Origin: an uncultured Halomonas sp.
GTDB taxonomy: Bacteria; Pseudomonadota; Gammaproteobacteria; Pseudomonadales; Halomonadaceae
DNA length: 64,000 nucleotides
Reading direction: 5' to 3'
Assembly: GCF_947493865.1 (NCBI RefSeq)
Contig: NZ_CANLTC010000009.1
Span: forward strand, 62,001-126,000
Shown: positions 1 to 7,954 of the stretch, piece by piece
How positions within the stretch are numbered: the stretch's first letter is position 1
How the letters are laid out: the number at the start of each line of letters is the position of its first letter
Position numbers and translations under genes: made by a program
The notes under the pieces: generated by a model
Database searches by the model: none
Told to the model about the DNA's origin: nothing
Seen by the model: only the letters and a program-made list of their open reading frames with translations

Positions 1-41
1 GCCTCCATCACATCATCGCACTGCAGCAGACCAATACGCAT
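1..41 (-). CDS. 5' end of a probable class I glutamine amidotransferase (partial)
   Basis: Only the first 13 codons lie in the window, on the minus strand, beginning MRIGLLQCDDV. An AGGAGG stands five bases upstream of the ATG, so a real gene start is well supported. The opening resembles GMP-synthase-like glutamine amidotransferases that start with an M-R/K-I/L-G-x-LQCDD segment. That assignment comes from family memory on a very short stretch and is tentative. Confidence 0.45.
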   Translation of the reverse strand, partial: MRIGLLQCDDVME

Positions 42-268
42 AGGAGTCCTCCTTGAGACCGACAAAGAACAATTATCCCTTTTAAGCCTTCCTGGCGCCA
101 CCTCGCAGGCGTGCCAAGTGTCACTCCAGAATGATAACGCCAACAACGTGCTGTCGGCCGCTCCGGCATTCGTCAAGCGCTGGCGATTTCTGCCGATGAT
201 CGCTATCGTAGCGCGTTCCTCATTTTTCAGTGGATTCTCCATCCGCTCGTACTACAACGGAGACCAAG

Positions 269-1066
269 ATGCGTGCGTCATCATCCGCCTCGGCATCCCA
301 GGCGACACTACGACCATCCTCGGCCTGGACCGCCTGGGGTCAGTGGATTGCGCTGATCACCATGACCGTGGATCACGTCACGCGTTATCTATTACCGGAT
401 AGCTGGGACGTTGGCTGGGCCAGTTCCTCCATTGGACGTATCGCTTTTCCTCTGTTCGCCGGCATGGTGGCCTGGCATGGCCTGTTCAATACGCGTAGCC
501 CGTTTGGTTATGCCAAGCGCATCCTCATCATCGGCCTGATCGCGCAGCTGCCCTACATGACCATGCCCCGGGACGGCTTCCAGCTGAACATCTGTTTTAC
601 CCTGGCGCTCGGGCTATTCTGGGGCACGTGGTTACGTGATCTTGCCCAGCGCGGCGGTGTCGACAGGGAGGCACCGCTGCAGCGACTCTTGTTGCTGGCG
701 GCCTCCTTACTGGCCTGGTGGCTGCTGGGGCCATGGCTCGAATATGGTCATTACGGCCTGCTGCTGATTCCCTGCTACATGTTCGCGCTGCAGGCGTTGA
801 CCCAATCGACGGACTCGTTTCAAGAGCACCTGTTGATGGTCGCGGCCAGTGTGCCGATATTGCTCGTCGCCGGTCTGATGAACAGCTCAGACATGGCCAA
901 ATCCTTTACCGTGGCGACGACCCTGTTCATCTTGGTGATGGCGGCAGGCGCAGCCAGTCGCGTGCCGCAGATCAGCCCTGGCGCCAGGATGCCGCGCAAG
1001 GTATGGCTGGCCTGGTATCCTGCGCATTTCGCGGTAATCGCACTGTTATTGCATGGCCCTTGGTAA
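269..1066 (+). CDS. TraX family integral membrane protein
   Basis: A 265-residue membrane protein with about seven or eight hydrophobic segments. The N-terminal segment with ITMTVDHVTRYLLP followed by GRIAFPLFAGMVAWHG is typical of TraX, the family named for the F-plasmid pilin acetylase and common on chromosomes as a putative acyltransferase-like protein. The ATG at 269 is preferred over 230 because a GGAGA lies 7 nt before it, and homology begins near residue 20. It converges with the YeiH gene and shares a terminator hairpin with it. Its chromosomal substrate is unknown; there are no conjugation genes nearby, so a role in pilin modification is not implied. Confidence 0.75.
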   Translation: MRASSSASASQATLRPSSAWTAWGQWIALITMTVDHVTRYLLPDSWDVGWASSSIGRIAFPLFAGMVAWHGLFNTRSPFGYAKRILIIGLIAQLPYMTMPRDGFQLNICFTLALGLFWGTWLRDLAQRGGVDREAPLQRLLLLAASLLAWWLLGPWLEYGHYGLLLIPCYMFALQALTQSTDSFQEHLLMVAASVPILLVAGLMNSSDMAKSFTVATTLFILVMAAGAASRVPQISPGARMPRKVWLAWYPAHFAVIALLLHGPW

Positions 1067-1082
1067 CTGCACCCTCAAAGAA

Positions 1083-1115
1083 AAGACCGCTGTCGAATGA
1101 GTCGGCAGCGGTCTT
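1083..1115. terminator. Bidirectional hairpin terminator between convergent genes
   Basis: A perfect 10-bp stem, AAGACCGCTG at 1083-1092 pairing with CAGCGGTCTT at 1106-1115, has A-rich and T-rich edges. It lies between the stop codons of the TraX gene and the YeiH-type exporter gene and could serve both strands. Confidence 0.75.
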
Positions 1116-1145
1116 GTTGTATTCACGGCATCCTTACCGCGGTCT

Positions 1146-2219
1146 TTAGCTTCCTACCCCCCCGATCAGGATGAAGCCCAGCACCAGCAACAGGAGGAAA
1201 AGTGTCTCGATCACCATCAGGATGATCGGCTTCCACCCGACCACGGCAAGCTTCTGAAAGGACGTCTTTATGCCAAGACCCGCAATGGCCGTGACCAGAC
1301 ACCAGCGCGACAGATCCGTGAGCCCTTCGACGGCAACCGGCGGAATGAGACCGAAGCTGTTGATGATCACGATGACGATGAAGCCAACCAGAAACGTCGG
1401 CAACATGGGCACCTTGCCCCCTGTGCCCTTTTCCGCCTGGCGCTGCTGACGGTAGATGAAGATGAAGCACATTACCGCCGGTACCAGCATGGCCACGCGC
1501 AATAGCTTGACGAAAGTGGACACGTCGCCGGTATGCTGGGAAATGATGTAGCCCGCCCCCACCACTTGAGCGACATCGTGGATGGTACCCCCAAGGAAGA
1601 CCCCGGCCTGGTCATCGCTCAAGCCCAGCACGCTGACAAACAATGGATAGATCACCATGGCAATCGTGGAGAGCGCAGTCACTGCCACCACGGTGAGAAT
1701 CGTATTGCGTTCGTGATTTTCATGGCGCGGCATGGCGGCAGAAAGCGCCAGCGCCGCCGAAGCGCCGCAGATCGCCACAGAGCCACCGGTAAGCAGGCCC
1801 AGATCCTTGGGCAACCCGAGCATCCGGGCCACGGCGTAACCTACCAGAATCGTCGAGGTAACGCCGACGATCACTGTCAGGATAGGACCAAACCCAAGCT
1901 CACTGATCTGTTCGACGGTGATACGCACACCCAGCAAGGCAACGCCGATACGCAGGATGGTGCGCGAGGCGAATTCCACCCCGGCCAGGCAGCGTCCTTC
2001 CTCGGAGAGAAAGTGCAACGACATGCCGAACAGCAGCGCGTAAAGCATCACCGGTCCACCGTAGCGATCGGCGATAAAGGTCGTGGCCAAGGCGATGGTG
2101 ACACACACCAGCACGCCGGGCATGAGTTCGGTAAAACGTTCTGCCCGACGCCCCCCGATGCGATGAAAATGTTTCTTCAGCGCGTTCTCGGGCTGGGAGT
2201 TGGGATCTTGCTGGGCCAT
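1146..2219 (-). CDS. YeiH/UPF0324-type putative sulfate (or sulfite) exporter, TauZ/SuyZ-like
   Basis: A 357-residue protein with about ten membrane segments, matching the YeiH family: the LGVRITVEQI, GGSVAICGASAALALSA and FLGGTIHDVAQVVGAGY stretches are its conserved cores. Relatives in Paracoccus sulfonate clusters (TauZ, SuyZ) are proposed to export sulfate left after desulfonation; the call as exporter rests on that and on the xsc, pta and tauXY genes in this window. The ATG at 2219 is chosen because AAGGTGA precedes it by about 4-5 nt; an extension to 2246 would overlap a palindromic operator. It has its own promoter region carrying two TetR-like half-palindromes. Confidence 0.7.
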   Translation of the reverse strand: MAQQDPNSQPENALKKHFHRIGGRRAERFTELMPGVLVCVTIALATTFIADRYGGPVMLYALLFGMSLHFLSEEGRCLAGVEFASRTILRIGVALLGVRITVEQISELGFGPILTVIVGVTSTILVGYAVARMLGLPKDLGLLTGGSVAICGASAALALSAAMPRHENHERNTILTVVAVTALSTIAMVIYPLFVSVLGLSDDQAGVFLGGTIHDVAQVVGAGYIISQHTGDVSTFVKLLRVAMLVPAVMCFIFIYRQQRQAEKGTGGKVPMLPTFLVGFIVIVIINSFGLIPPVAVEGLTDLSRWCLVTAIAGLGIKTSFQKLAVVGWKPIILMVIETLFLLLLVLGFILIGGVGS

Positions 2220-2244
2220 GACATCACCTTGTAGAAGTAAAATC

Positions 2245-2274
2245 ACCGATCGGTATCCAAGGCGACCGGTCGGT
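2245..2274. promoter_or_regulatory. Paired palindromes, probable TetR-family operator
   Basis: ACCGATCGGT (2245-2254, perfect 10-bp palindrome) and ACCGGTCGGT (2265-2274, one mismatch) lie exactly 20 bp apart, about 25-55 bp upstream of the exporter start. Two sites on the same helix face suit cooperative binding by a TetR-type dimer pair. No TetR gene is visible in the window. Confidence 0.55.
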
Positions 2275-2320
2275 ACTATATGAATGCGTTAAAACCGCTA
2301 TCTAGCGCAGCGCTACGGCC

Positions 2321-2809
2321 TCATGCTGGTCCCGGCACCACGATGACGGGAATATGCGAGCGCTTCAGCACGCCCTTGGCAACTTTACCCGCATAAGAAG
2401 CAGTCAGGCCGTGCTTGTTGGCTGCAATGACGATGAAATCGTGCGCCTTCCTCGACGCGACCTCATTGATCACGGAAGCCGGATAACCCTCGAGCACTTC
2501 GAGGCTGACCAAACGCGAAGCCAGCGCTTGCTGATCTTCCGGATGACGCTCGAAAAACTCGCCAATCTTGTCCTGCAGCTGTTCCCGGGCAAGGTCGATT
2601 CGTTGATGCACGAACCCTTCCAGCGATTCGCGATTGCGGATGTTGGCCTTGAGGGTGTTCATCACGTCGTCGGCCAAGGGCTTGACCACATGCAGGACAT
2701 GTAGCTCGGCACCGGTGGTCAACGCCAACCTCGTCGCCTGCTCCAGTACGCCGTGGGAGTCGCCACGCAACCCCACACAGCACAGAATACTCGCGATTCG
2801 ATGTTCCAT
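2321..2809 (-). CDS. Universal stress protein (UspA family)
   Basis: A 162-residue single Usp domain: an N-terminal beta strand (residues 5-11), then the ATP-binding segment near the C-terminus around AGKVAKGVLKRSHIPVIVV, a variant of the G-2x-G-9x-G(S/T) loop. A good Shine-Dalgarno (GGAGAGG) precedes the ATG at 2809. It is the last gene of the TRAP operon, 52 nt after dctM. Usp genes at this place in TRAP operons are known from Halomonas (TeaD next to the ectoine carrier TeaABC), where TeaD modulates transport and binds ATP; a similar regulatory role here is inference. Confidence 0.85.
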   Translation of the reverse strand: MEHRIASILCCVGLRGDSHGVLEQATRLALTTGAELHVLHVVKPLADDVMNTLKANIRNRESLEGFVHQRIDLAREQLQDKIGEFFERHPEDQQALASRLVSLEVLEGYPASVINEVASRKAHDFIVIAANKHGLTASYAGKVAKGVLKRSHIPVIVVPGPA

Positions 2810-2861
2810 GTCCCTCTCCTCACAGCATCAGATTGGCCGGGCGTTGAGCCGAACAACGCCC

Positions 2862-4205
2862 CTAATATCCCATCATCCTCGGCAGCCACAAGGATATCTC
2901 GGGGAAGTAAGCGATGAGAAACACGGCAAATATCGAACCGGCGGCAAAGGGCAATGCCTTGAGCGATATCTCCTCGATCGAGGCGCCTCCTATCCCCGAG
3001 GCCACGAACAGATTCTCCCCCAAGGGCGGTGTCTGGAAGCCGATGGCCAGGGCGCAAACGACGACGATGCCGACCTGCACCGGGTCCACTCCCAGCATGT
3101 ACATGATGGGCAACAGCACCGGCGTCAGGATCATGATGGCCGCCAGAGTCTCCATGAACATGCCGACGAACAGCAGAAAAACGATGATCAGCGCCCAGAT
3201 CAGATAGAGGTTGTCGGTGAAGGACAGCATGGCCTCGGCGATGTGCGCCGGCACCCGCTGCTCTACCAGCAGTCGGCCGAAGACGGTCGCGGTGAACAAG
3301 ATCAGCAGTACCCGCCCGGTAATCCAGGTGGTGGTCTCCAGGGTACGCATGGCGGGTTTCCACTTGAGCTCCTTGTGCAGGAAGATACCCACCACAAGAG
3401 TATAGGCGATCGCCACAATGGCCGATTCCGTCGGCGTGAATAGCCCCGTGTAGATGCCGCCAAGAATGATGATCGGCGCCAGTATCGACCATATCCCCTT
3501 GCGCAGCGTCGTGCGGATATGCGGGAACGACCAGCTATCCGTCAGGCCACGATAACCCTTCTTGCGCGAAATGAAATAATTGATGGTCAGCAGGCAGGTG
3601 GCGATGACCACTCCGGGAAAGATACCGGCGATGAACAGCTTGGGGATCGATAGCGTCTGGAACGAGCCATGCAATGCCACCGCTTCGGGTGGGGGTTGCA
3701 GCCCCATGCCGGAAATACCGAAGATGACCATGGGAATAGAGGGCGGAATGACGACGCCAAGCCCCCCGGAGGACGCCGTGACCGCCGAGCCGTAAGCGCG
3801 GTCATAGCCGCGATTGGCCATGGCCGGAATCATCAGCATGCCGACCGCGGCGGTCGTTGCCGGCCCGGAACCGGAAATGGCGCCGAAGAACATGCAGGCA
3901 AACACGGTAGCAGCAGCCAAACCGCCGGTGACCGGGCCGGCAAAGGCTTCGGCGATATCCACCAGACGTTTCGAGATCCCGGCTGCCTCCATCAGCGCCC
4001 CTGCAAGAATGAAAGCAGGTAACGCCATCAAGGGGAAGGAGCCCACGGAGGTGAACGCCATCTGCACGAAAGCCATGGGGTTTTCGCCGATGGAAAGATA
4101 AGTAATAAGCGCTGCGACGCCCAGCGAAACCGTAATGGGAGCTCCCAGCAGCAGCAACAGGAGGAAGGCGCCGAACAGGATGTAGATGATCGTGGTATCG
4201 GTCAT
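2862..4205 (-). CDS. TRAP transporter large permease subunit DctM (probable taurine carrier, TauM-like)
   Basis: A 447-residue protein with 11-12 membrane spans and DctM signatures: GAPITVSLGVAALI near the N-terminus, FGAISGSGPATTAAVGMLMIP around residues 108-128, GVVIPPSIPM, and the C-terminal FQTPPLGENLFVASGI. It is the sodium-driven translocator that works with DctQ and a periplasmic binding protein. It starts 3 nt after the dctQ stop codon, so the two are translationally coupled. The substrate is inferred as taurine from the neighbouring tauR and tauXY genes, the arrangement of Paracoccus tauKLM; ectoine or another compatible solute cannot be excluded from sequence alone. Confidence 0.85.
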   Translation of the reverse strand: MTDTTIIYILFGAFLLLLLLGAPITVSLGVAALITYLSIGENPMAFVQMAFTSVGSFPLMALPAFILAGALMEAAGISKRLVDIAEAFAGPVTGGLAAATVFACMFFGAISGSGPATTAAVGMLMIPAMANRGYDRAYGSAVTASSGGLGVVIPPSIPMVIFGISGMGLQPPPEAVALHGSFQTLSIPKLFIAGIFPGVVIATCLLTINYFISRKKGYRGLTDSWSFPHIRTTLRKGIWSILAPIIILGGIYTGLFTPTESAIVAIAYTLVVGIFLHKELKWKPAMRTLETTTWITGRVLLILFTATVFGRLLVEQRVPAHIAEAMLSFTDNLYLIWALIIVFLLFVGMFMETLAAIMILTPVLLPIMYMLGVDPVQVGIVVVCALAIGFQTPPLGENLFVASGIGGASIEEISLKALPFAAGSIFAVFLIAYFPEISLWLPRMMGY

Positions 4206-4208
4206 GGC

Positions 4209-4772
4209 TCAGCGCTCCTGGTGGCTGTCATGGGACTTATCCTGCTGATTGGAGCGCTTCATCTTTTCCACTTCCTCGGTTTCAGGATCGACCAGATCCA
4301 CCTTCTTCACATATTTCAGATAGTCGTTCTGAATGATGCGAAACGTCATCGCTAGAAATGCGATGGGCAGGATCATGTAGAAGTACTTCATCGGCACCCC
4401 AAGCGTCTGGGATTTCCAGAACAGATTCATCTTGTTGAATACGAAGTCGTAGCTCAGATAGATGAAGACGGCATTGAATGCGATCCAGATGGCATCGGTC
4501 AGAAGGGTACAGAAGGTCTCGACCCATTTTGGAAAGAACTTGAACTGGAAGGTGACGCGGTTATGGGCTGCCATTTTCGCTGCGTAGACCGCGCCCAGAT
4601 AGGCGAACCAGACGAAGGCATAGGTAGCCAGTTCGTCGCCCCAGGCCAATGAATAACTGAAAAGATTCCTCAGCACGATCTGCGCAAAGAGAATGGCAAC
4701 GAACGAGACCAGGAGAAACTGGCATATGTAGTTCTCCAGGTTGTTGAGAATATGCAGTGTTATACGCTTCAT
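4209..4772 (-). CDS. TRAP transporter small permease subunit DctQ (TauL-like)
   Basis: A 187-residue protein with four hydrophobic segments, and the typical DctQ pattern of an N-terminal span ending FAQIVLRNLFSYSLAWGDELATYAFVWFAY. DctQ partners DctM in the membrane. The C-terminal 30 residues are highly charged and cytoplasmic (rich in Glu, Lys, Gln), longer than in many DctQ proteins. It lies 120 nt downstream of the first binding-protein gene; the gap holds a strong stem-loop that probably sets the ratio of binding protein to permease. Confidence 0.83.
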   Translation of the reverse strand: MKRITLHILNNLENYICQFLLVSFVAILFAQIVLRNLFSYSLAWGDELATYAFVWFAYLGAVYAAKMAAHNRVTFQFKFFPKWVETFCTLLTDAIWIAFNAVFIYLSYDFVFNKMNLFWKSQTLGVPMKYFYMILPIAFLAMTFRIIQNDYLKYVKKVDLVDPETEEVEKMKRSNQQDKSHDSHQER

Positions 4773-4832
4773 GGCGATTGGCCCCTGCCCTTGGCGGGAT
4801 CCGACAATCCCGGTCTTTCTGGCTCACTGACG

Positions 4833-4862
4833 CCTGCACCGACTTCCAAGAGTCGGTGCAGG
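4833..4862 (-). other. Intercistronic stem-loop 3' of the first TRAP binding-protein gene
   Basis: CCTGCACCGACT at 4833-4844 pairs perfectly with AGTCGGTGCAGG at 4851-4862 around a 6-nt loop. No T-run follows on the coding strand, so it looks like an mRNA stabiliser or partial attenuator rather than a full terminator. The same stem sequence recurs after the second binding-protein gene. Confidence 0.7.
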
Positions 4863-4892
4863 AATTGGTTTACTGCGTGTACTTGACGAACA

Positions 4893-5906
4893 TCATCCGG
4901 CAGGAGCTGGCTCGCGACCCAGTGCCTGCAATGCCTCGTCGAGTTTTTCCTTGCCACCGATGCTGTCGTAGAACTGCGGCCAGACCTGGGTGGCCTGTTC
5001 GATCCACTCTTTTTCATCATTGGCGGGCTGGGTAATGGTCATGCCATGCTCATCGACCAGTTTCTTCTTGATAGCATCCTCGGTTTCGATGAGATAGTCG
5101 TAACTATGCGCAGTGGCTTCCTGGCCGGCGGCGAGTACGGCTTCCTGCATCTCCGGATCTAGGCTCTGGAACTGCCCTTCACCCATGATCAGTGGTTCGA
5201 GCAGGAACACGTAGCAACTGTCGGTGACATGACTCTGTACCTCGTAGAACTTCATGGCATCGATGGTGATATAGGGGGTGTCCTGCCCATCGACCACGCC
5301 TTGCTGGAGAGCGGTGAAGGTTTCAGTCCAGGCCAAGGGGTTCGGATTGACCCCCCAGGCCTGATAGGCGGCGATCATGATTTCGTTCTTGGGTACGCGA
5401 ATGACCAGACCTTCGATATCTTCGGGCTTTTCGATGGGCCTCTCGGAATTGGTCAAGCGACGGCAGCCAGAGTAGGACCAGCCAAGAATCCGCACCCCGG
5501 CGTCACGAATGGTGTTTTCCGTCATCTGATCGCCGATTTCGCCCTGAGTGAGCTTCTTGGCATCCTCGGCGTCCTGAATCACATAAGGCAGGGTCATCAC
5601 GCCCACGGTGGGAGAAAACGGCGTGATGTTGTTGATGGCCAGGATCGACAGGTCCAGCAGCCCCATGCTGGCATTATTGACCGTGTCCTGCTCGCTGCCC
5701 AACTGGCCGTTGGGGAAGATATCGACCGTGATCTCCCCACCGCTCTTTTCTTCGATCAACTCGGCGAACTTGGTGGCAAGCTCGTATTGGGTTCCCCCTG
5801 CGGCGTCACCGACAGCCATCTTCCAGGTTTGCGCCAAGACATTGCCACTCAGGGCAAGACTGGCAATGGAAACAGCAGCAGGTAGCATCAGTTTTTTTAA
5901 CTTCAT
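4893..5906 (-). CDS. TRAP transporter periplasmic binding protein DctP, copy 1 (TauK-like)
   Basis: A 337-residue DctP-family protein. Residues 1-25 form a signal peptide ending LALSGNVLAQ. The conserved ligand-binding arginine region (LVIRVPKNEIMIAAYQAWG) and the GVVDGQDTPYITI segment are present. It captures substrate in the periplasm and delivers it to DctQM. RBS GGGAG lies before the ATG. Compared with copy 2 at 6453-7466 it has equal length, no gaps and roughly 35 substitutions by eye, so about nine residues in ten are shared. Its own upstream region is a duplicate of that of copy 2, so it probably has a separate promoter as well as read-through. Confidence 0.88.
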   Translation of the reverse strand: MKLKKLMLPAAVSIASLALSGNVLAQTWKMAVGDAAGGTQYELATKFAELIEEKSGGEITVDIFPNGQLGSEQDTVNNASMGLLDLSILAINNITPFSPTVGVMTLPYVIQDAEDAKKLTQGEIGDQMTENTIRDAGVRILGWSYSGCRRLTNSERPIEKPEDIEGLVIRVPKNEIMIAAYQAWGVNPNPLAWTETFTALQQGVVDGQDTPYITIDAMKFYEVQSHVTDSCYVFLLEPLIMGEGQFQSLDPEMQEAVLAAGQEATAHSYDYLIETEDAIKKKLVDEHGMTITQPANDEKEWIEQATQVWPQFYDSIGGKEKLDEALQALGREPAPAG

Positions 5907-6186
5907 GACATACTCCCAACGTTGTTTTTGTGCACATGGTGTCGAAAAGCACCATTATTTCTGGGTAAATACGACCCTTGGATAAATAGTTTCAACCACC
6001 TATTTCTCTTGAGCCCTGGATCGCATAGTCATAGCGGCTTTTTAGCTATCCGCTGCCGTTTGATCACCTTCATTATTGGCTTTCTACTAAACGATAGATC
6101 ATCGGCAGCGAACGTGCCGATTTATACAGTCACCATCCGCTGACACCACCTTGTTAACTGTCTCTTAGGTGCATGGAACATCAACA

Positions 6187-6216
6187 GGGCCAGTTCATTG
6201 ATTCGTGTTGGGCCAG
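6187..6216. promoter_or_regulatory. Direct GGGCCAG repeats, candidate MocR/TauR operator (copy 1)
   Basis: GGGCCAG occurs at 6187 and again at 6210, a 23-bp spacing, followed by a stretch alignable with the tauR-side copy (ATTCAACA then GTTCA). MocR regulators such as TauR and GabR bind spaced direct repeats. The site lies about 280 bp upstream of binding-protein copy 1. Confidence 0.5.
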
Positions 6217-6394
6217 TTTGTATAACTCACCGTAATTCAACACGTTCATTGACTGATGGGGAGCGGAACCTTGACTTAAGTCGTATGAATAGACGTACAG
6301 GAAAACAGTTGAAGCGACCTGCTACTTGTCCATCCGGCCTGCGCACAGGAAAGGCAATGGCACAATGGTGACCAGTATTTTGACTAACTGAAGC

Positions 6395-6422
6395 CTGCAC
6401 CGACTCTTTCGAGTCGGTGCAG
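6395..6422 (-). other. Intercistronic stem-loop 3' of the second TRAP binding-protein gene
   Basis: CTGCACCGACTC (6395-6406) pairs perfectly with GAGTCGGTGCAG (6411-6422) around a tetraloop. It is nearly the same stem as at 4833-4862 and has no T-run after it on the coding strand. It belongs to the duplicated unit. Confidence 0.7.
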
Positions 6423-6452
6423 ACGTACTGCATACTATTTACTTGCAGACTA

Positions 6453-7466
6453 TTATCCTGCGGGGGCTGGCTCGCGACCCAAGGCTTGTAGCGCCTCGTC
6501 GAGCTTTTTCTTGCCACCGATGCTGTCGTAGAACTGCGGCCAGATCTGGGTGGCCTGGTCGATCCACTCCTTCTCATCATTGGCAGGCTGGGTAATGGTC
6601 ATGCCATGCTCATCGACCAGCTGCTTCTTGATGGTGTCCTCGGTCTCGATGAGATAGTCGTAACTATGCGCAGTGGCTTCCTGGCCGGCGGCGAGTACGG
6701 CTTCCTGCATCTCCGGGTCCAGGCTCTGGAACTGCCCTTCACCCATGATCAGCGGCTCGAGGGAGAATACATAACAGCTGTCAGTAACATGATTCTGCAC
6801 TTCGTAGAACTTCATGGCATCGATGGTGATGTAAGGGTTGTCCTGACCATCGACGACGCCCTGCTGCAGGGCGGTGAAGGTTTCCGACCAGGCCAACGGG
6901 TTGGGATTGACACCCCAGGCCTGATAGGCAGCGATCATGATCTCGTTCTTGGGTACGCGAATGACCAGGCCGTCGAGATCAGCGGGCTTCTCGACAGGCT
7001 TGGCGGAGTTGGTGAGACGGCGACAGCCGGAATAGGCCCAGCCCAGAATGCGTACACCCGCATCACGAATGGTGTTTTCGGTAAGCTGCTTGCCGATATC
7101 GCCTTGAGTCAGCTTCTTGGCATCCTCGGCATTTTGGATGACATAGGGCAGCGTCAGCACACCGACGGTGGGAGAAAACGGCGTGATGTTGTTGATGGCC
7201 AGAATCGACAGGTCGAGCATCCCCATGCTGGCATTGTTGACGGTATCCTGCTCGCTTCCCAACTGGCCGTTGGGGAAGATATCCGCAGTGACCTCACCAT
7301 CGGTCTTTTCTTCGATCAACTCGGCGAACTTGGTGGCAAGCTCGTATTGGGTCCCACCGGCGGCGTCCCCGGTCGCCAGCTTCCAGTTCTGCGCCAGCGC
7401 ATTACCGCTGAGTGCTAGACAGGCAATGGAAACAGCGGCAGGCAACATTAGTTTTGTTAGTTTCAT
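6453..7466 (-). CDS. TRAP transporter periplasmic binding protein DctP, copy 2
   Basis: A 337-residue DctP protein with a signal peptide to about residue 25, closely related to copy 1. Substitutions are spread over the length: T27N, M30L, V32T, S55T, G56D near the N-lobe, T194S and T210N near the binding cleft region, and S/L at residue 233. The ends (REPAPAG) are identical. The RBS is AGGAG. It is the promoter-proximal copy, divergent from tauR, with a 490-bp intergenic region containing a GGGCCA direct repeat. No second DctQM is present, so both binding proteins probably feed the same permease, either as dosage copies or with slightly different ligand preference. Confidence 0.88.
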   Translation of the reverse strand: MKLTKLMLPAAVSIACLALSGNALAQNWKLATGDAAGGTQYELATKFAELIEEKTDGEVTADIFPNGQLGSEQDTVNNASMGMLDLSILAINNITPFSPTVGVLTLPYVIQNAEDAKKLTQGDIGKQLTENTIRDAGVRILGWAYSGCRRLTNSAKPVEKPADLDGLVIRVPKNEIMIAAYQAWGVNPNPLAWSETFTALQQGVVDGQDNPYITIDAMKFYEVQNHVTDSCYVFSLEPLIMGEGQFQSLDPEMQEAVLAAGQEATAHSYDYLIETEDTIKKQLVDEHGMTITQPANDEKEWIDQATQIWPQFYDSIGGKKKLDEALQALGREPAPAG

Positions 7467-7722
7467 GACATACTCCTGGCATTATTCTTGTCTGCGTAGT
7501 GCTGAGAAGCACCATTTTTTAAGCATTTGTGATTCGTGTCGTACGGCTAAACTCTAAATCTAGTCGTTTCTACCGAACCATGGAACACAATAATATTTTG
7601 ACGTATTCAATTGTGGACTGCCGTTTACTCCTCTTGATCGTCGGCCTTGTTCCAAACGATAGAATTGGCTTCACCGGCATACTACGCTGACCACTGTCCT
7701 TCAGACACGCGGCCTATCAATA

Positions 7723-7751
7723 GGGCCAGATCGATACATCATTTTGGGCCA
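7723..7751. promoter_or_regulatory. Direct GGGCCA repeats, candidate TauR operator (copy 2, tauR-dctP intergenic)
   Basis: GGGCCA at 7723 and at 7746, the same 23-bp spacing as the copy at 6187-6210. It lies between divergent tauR and binding-protein copy 2, the expected place for an autoregulating MocR activator/repressor. The surrounding 60 bp are alignable between the two copies. Confidence 0.55.
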
Positions 7752-7954
7752 ATTCACACAACTCCGTGCAATTCAACAGGTTCACCACGCCATGAAAAAT
7801 GCGAACATGACTTAAGTAGTAGAGCCTGGCGCATAGAAAAACGTCGCGAAGAACACAATATTCATCGATTCGGCAAGCAGTCAGGCGCAACACTGGCAAG
7901 ATACTCGCGATATGCATTACGACCAACCATGACACACCGGCAACGTCCGACTCT

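Noticed and set aside
2862..7466. The TRAP operon as the ectoine carrier TeaABCD
   Set aside because: The Usp gene at the end recalls TeaD, but the binding proteins do not resemble TeaA as remembered and the neighbours are tauR and tauXY. Left as an alternative only.
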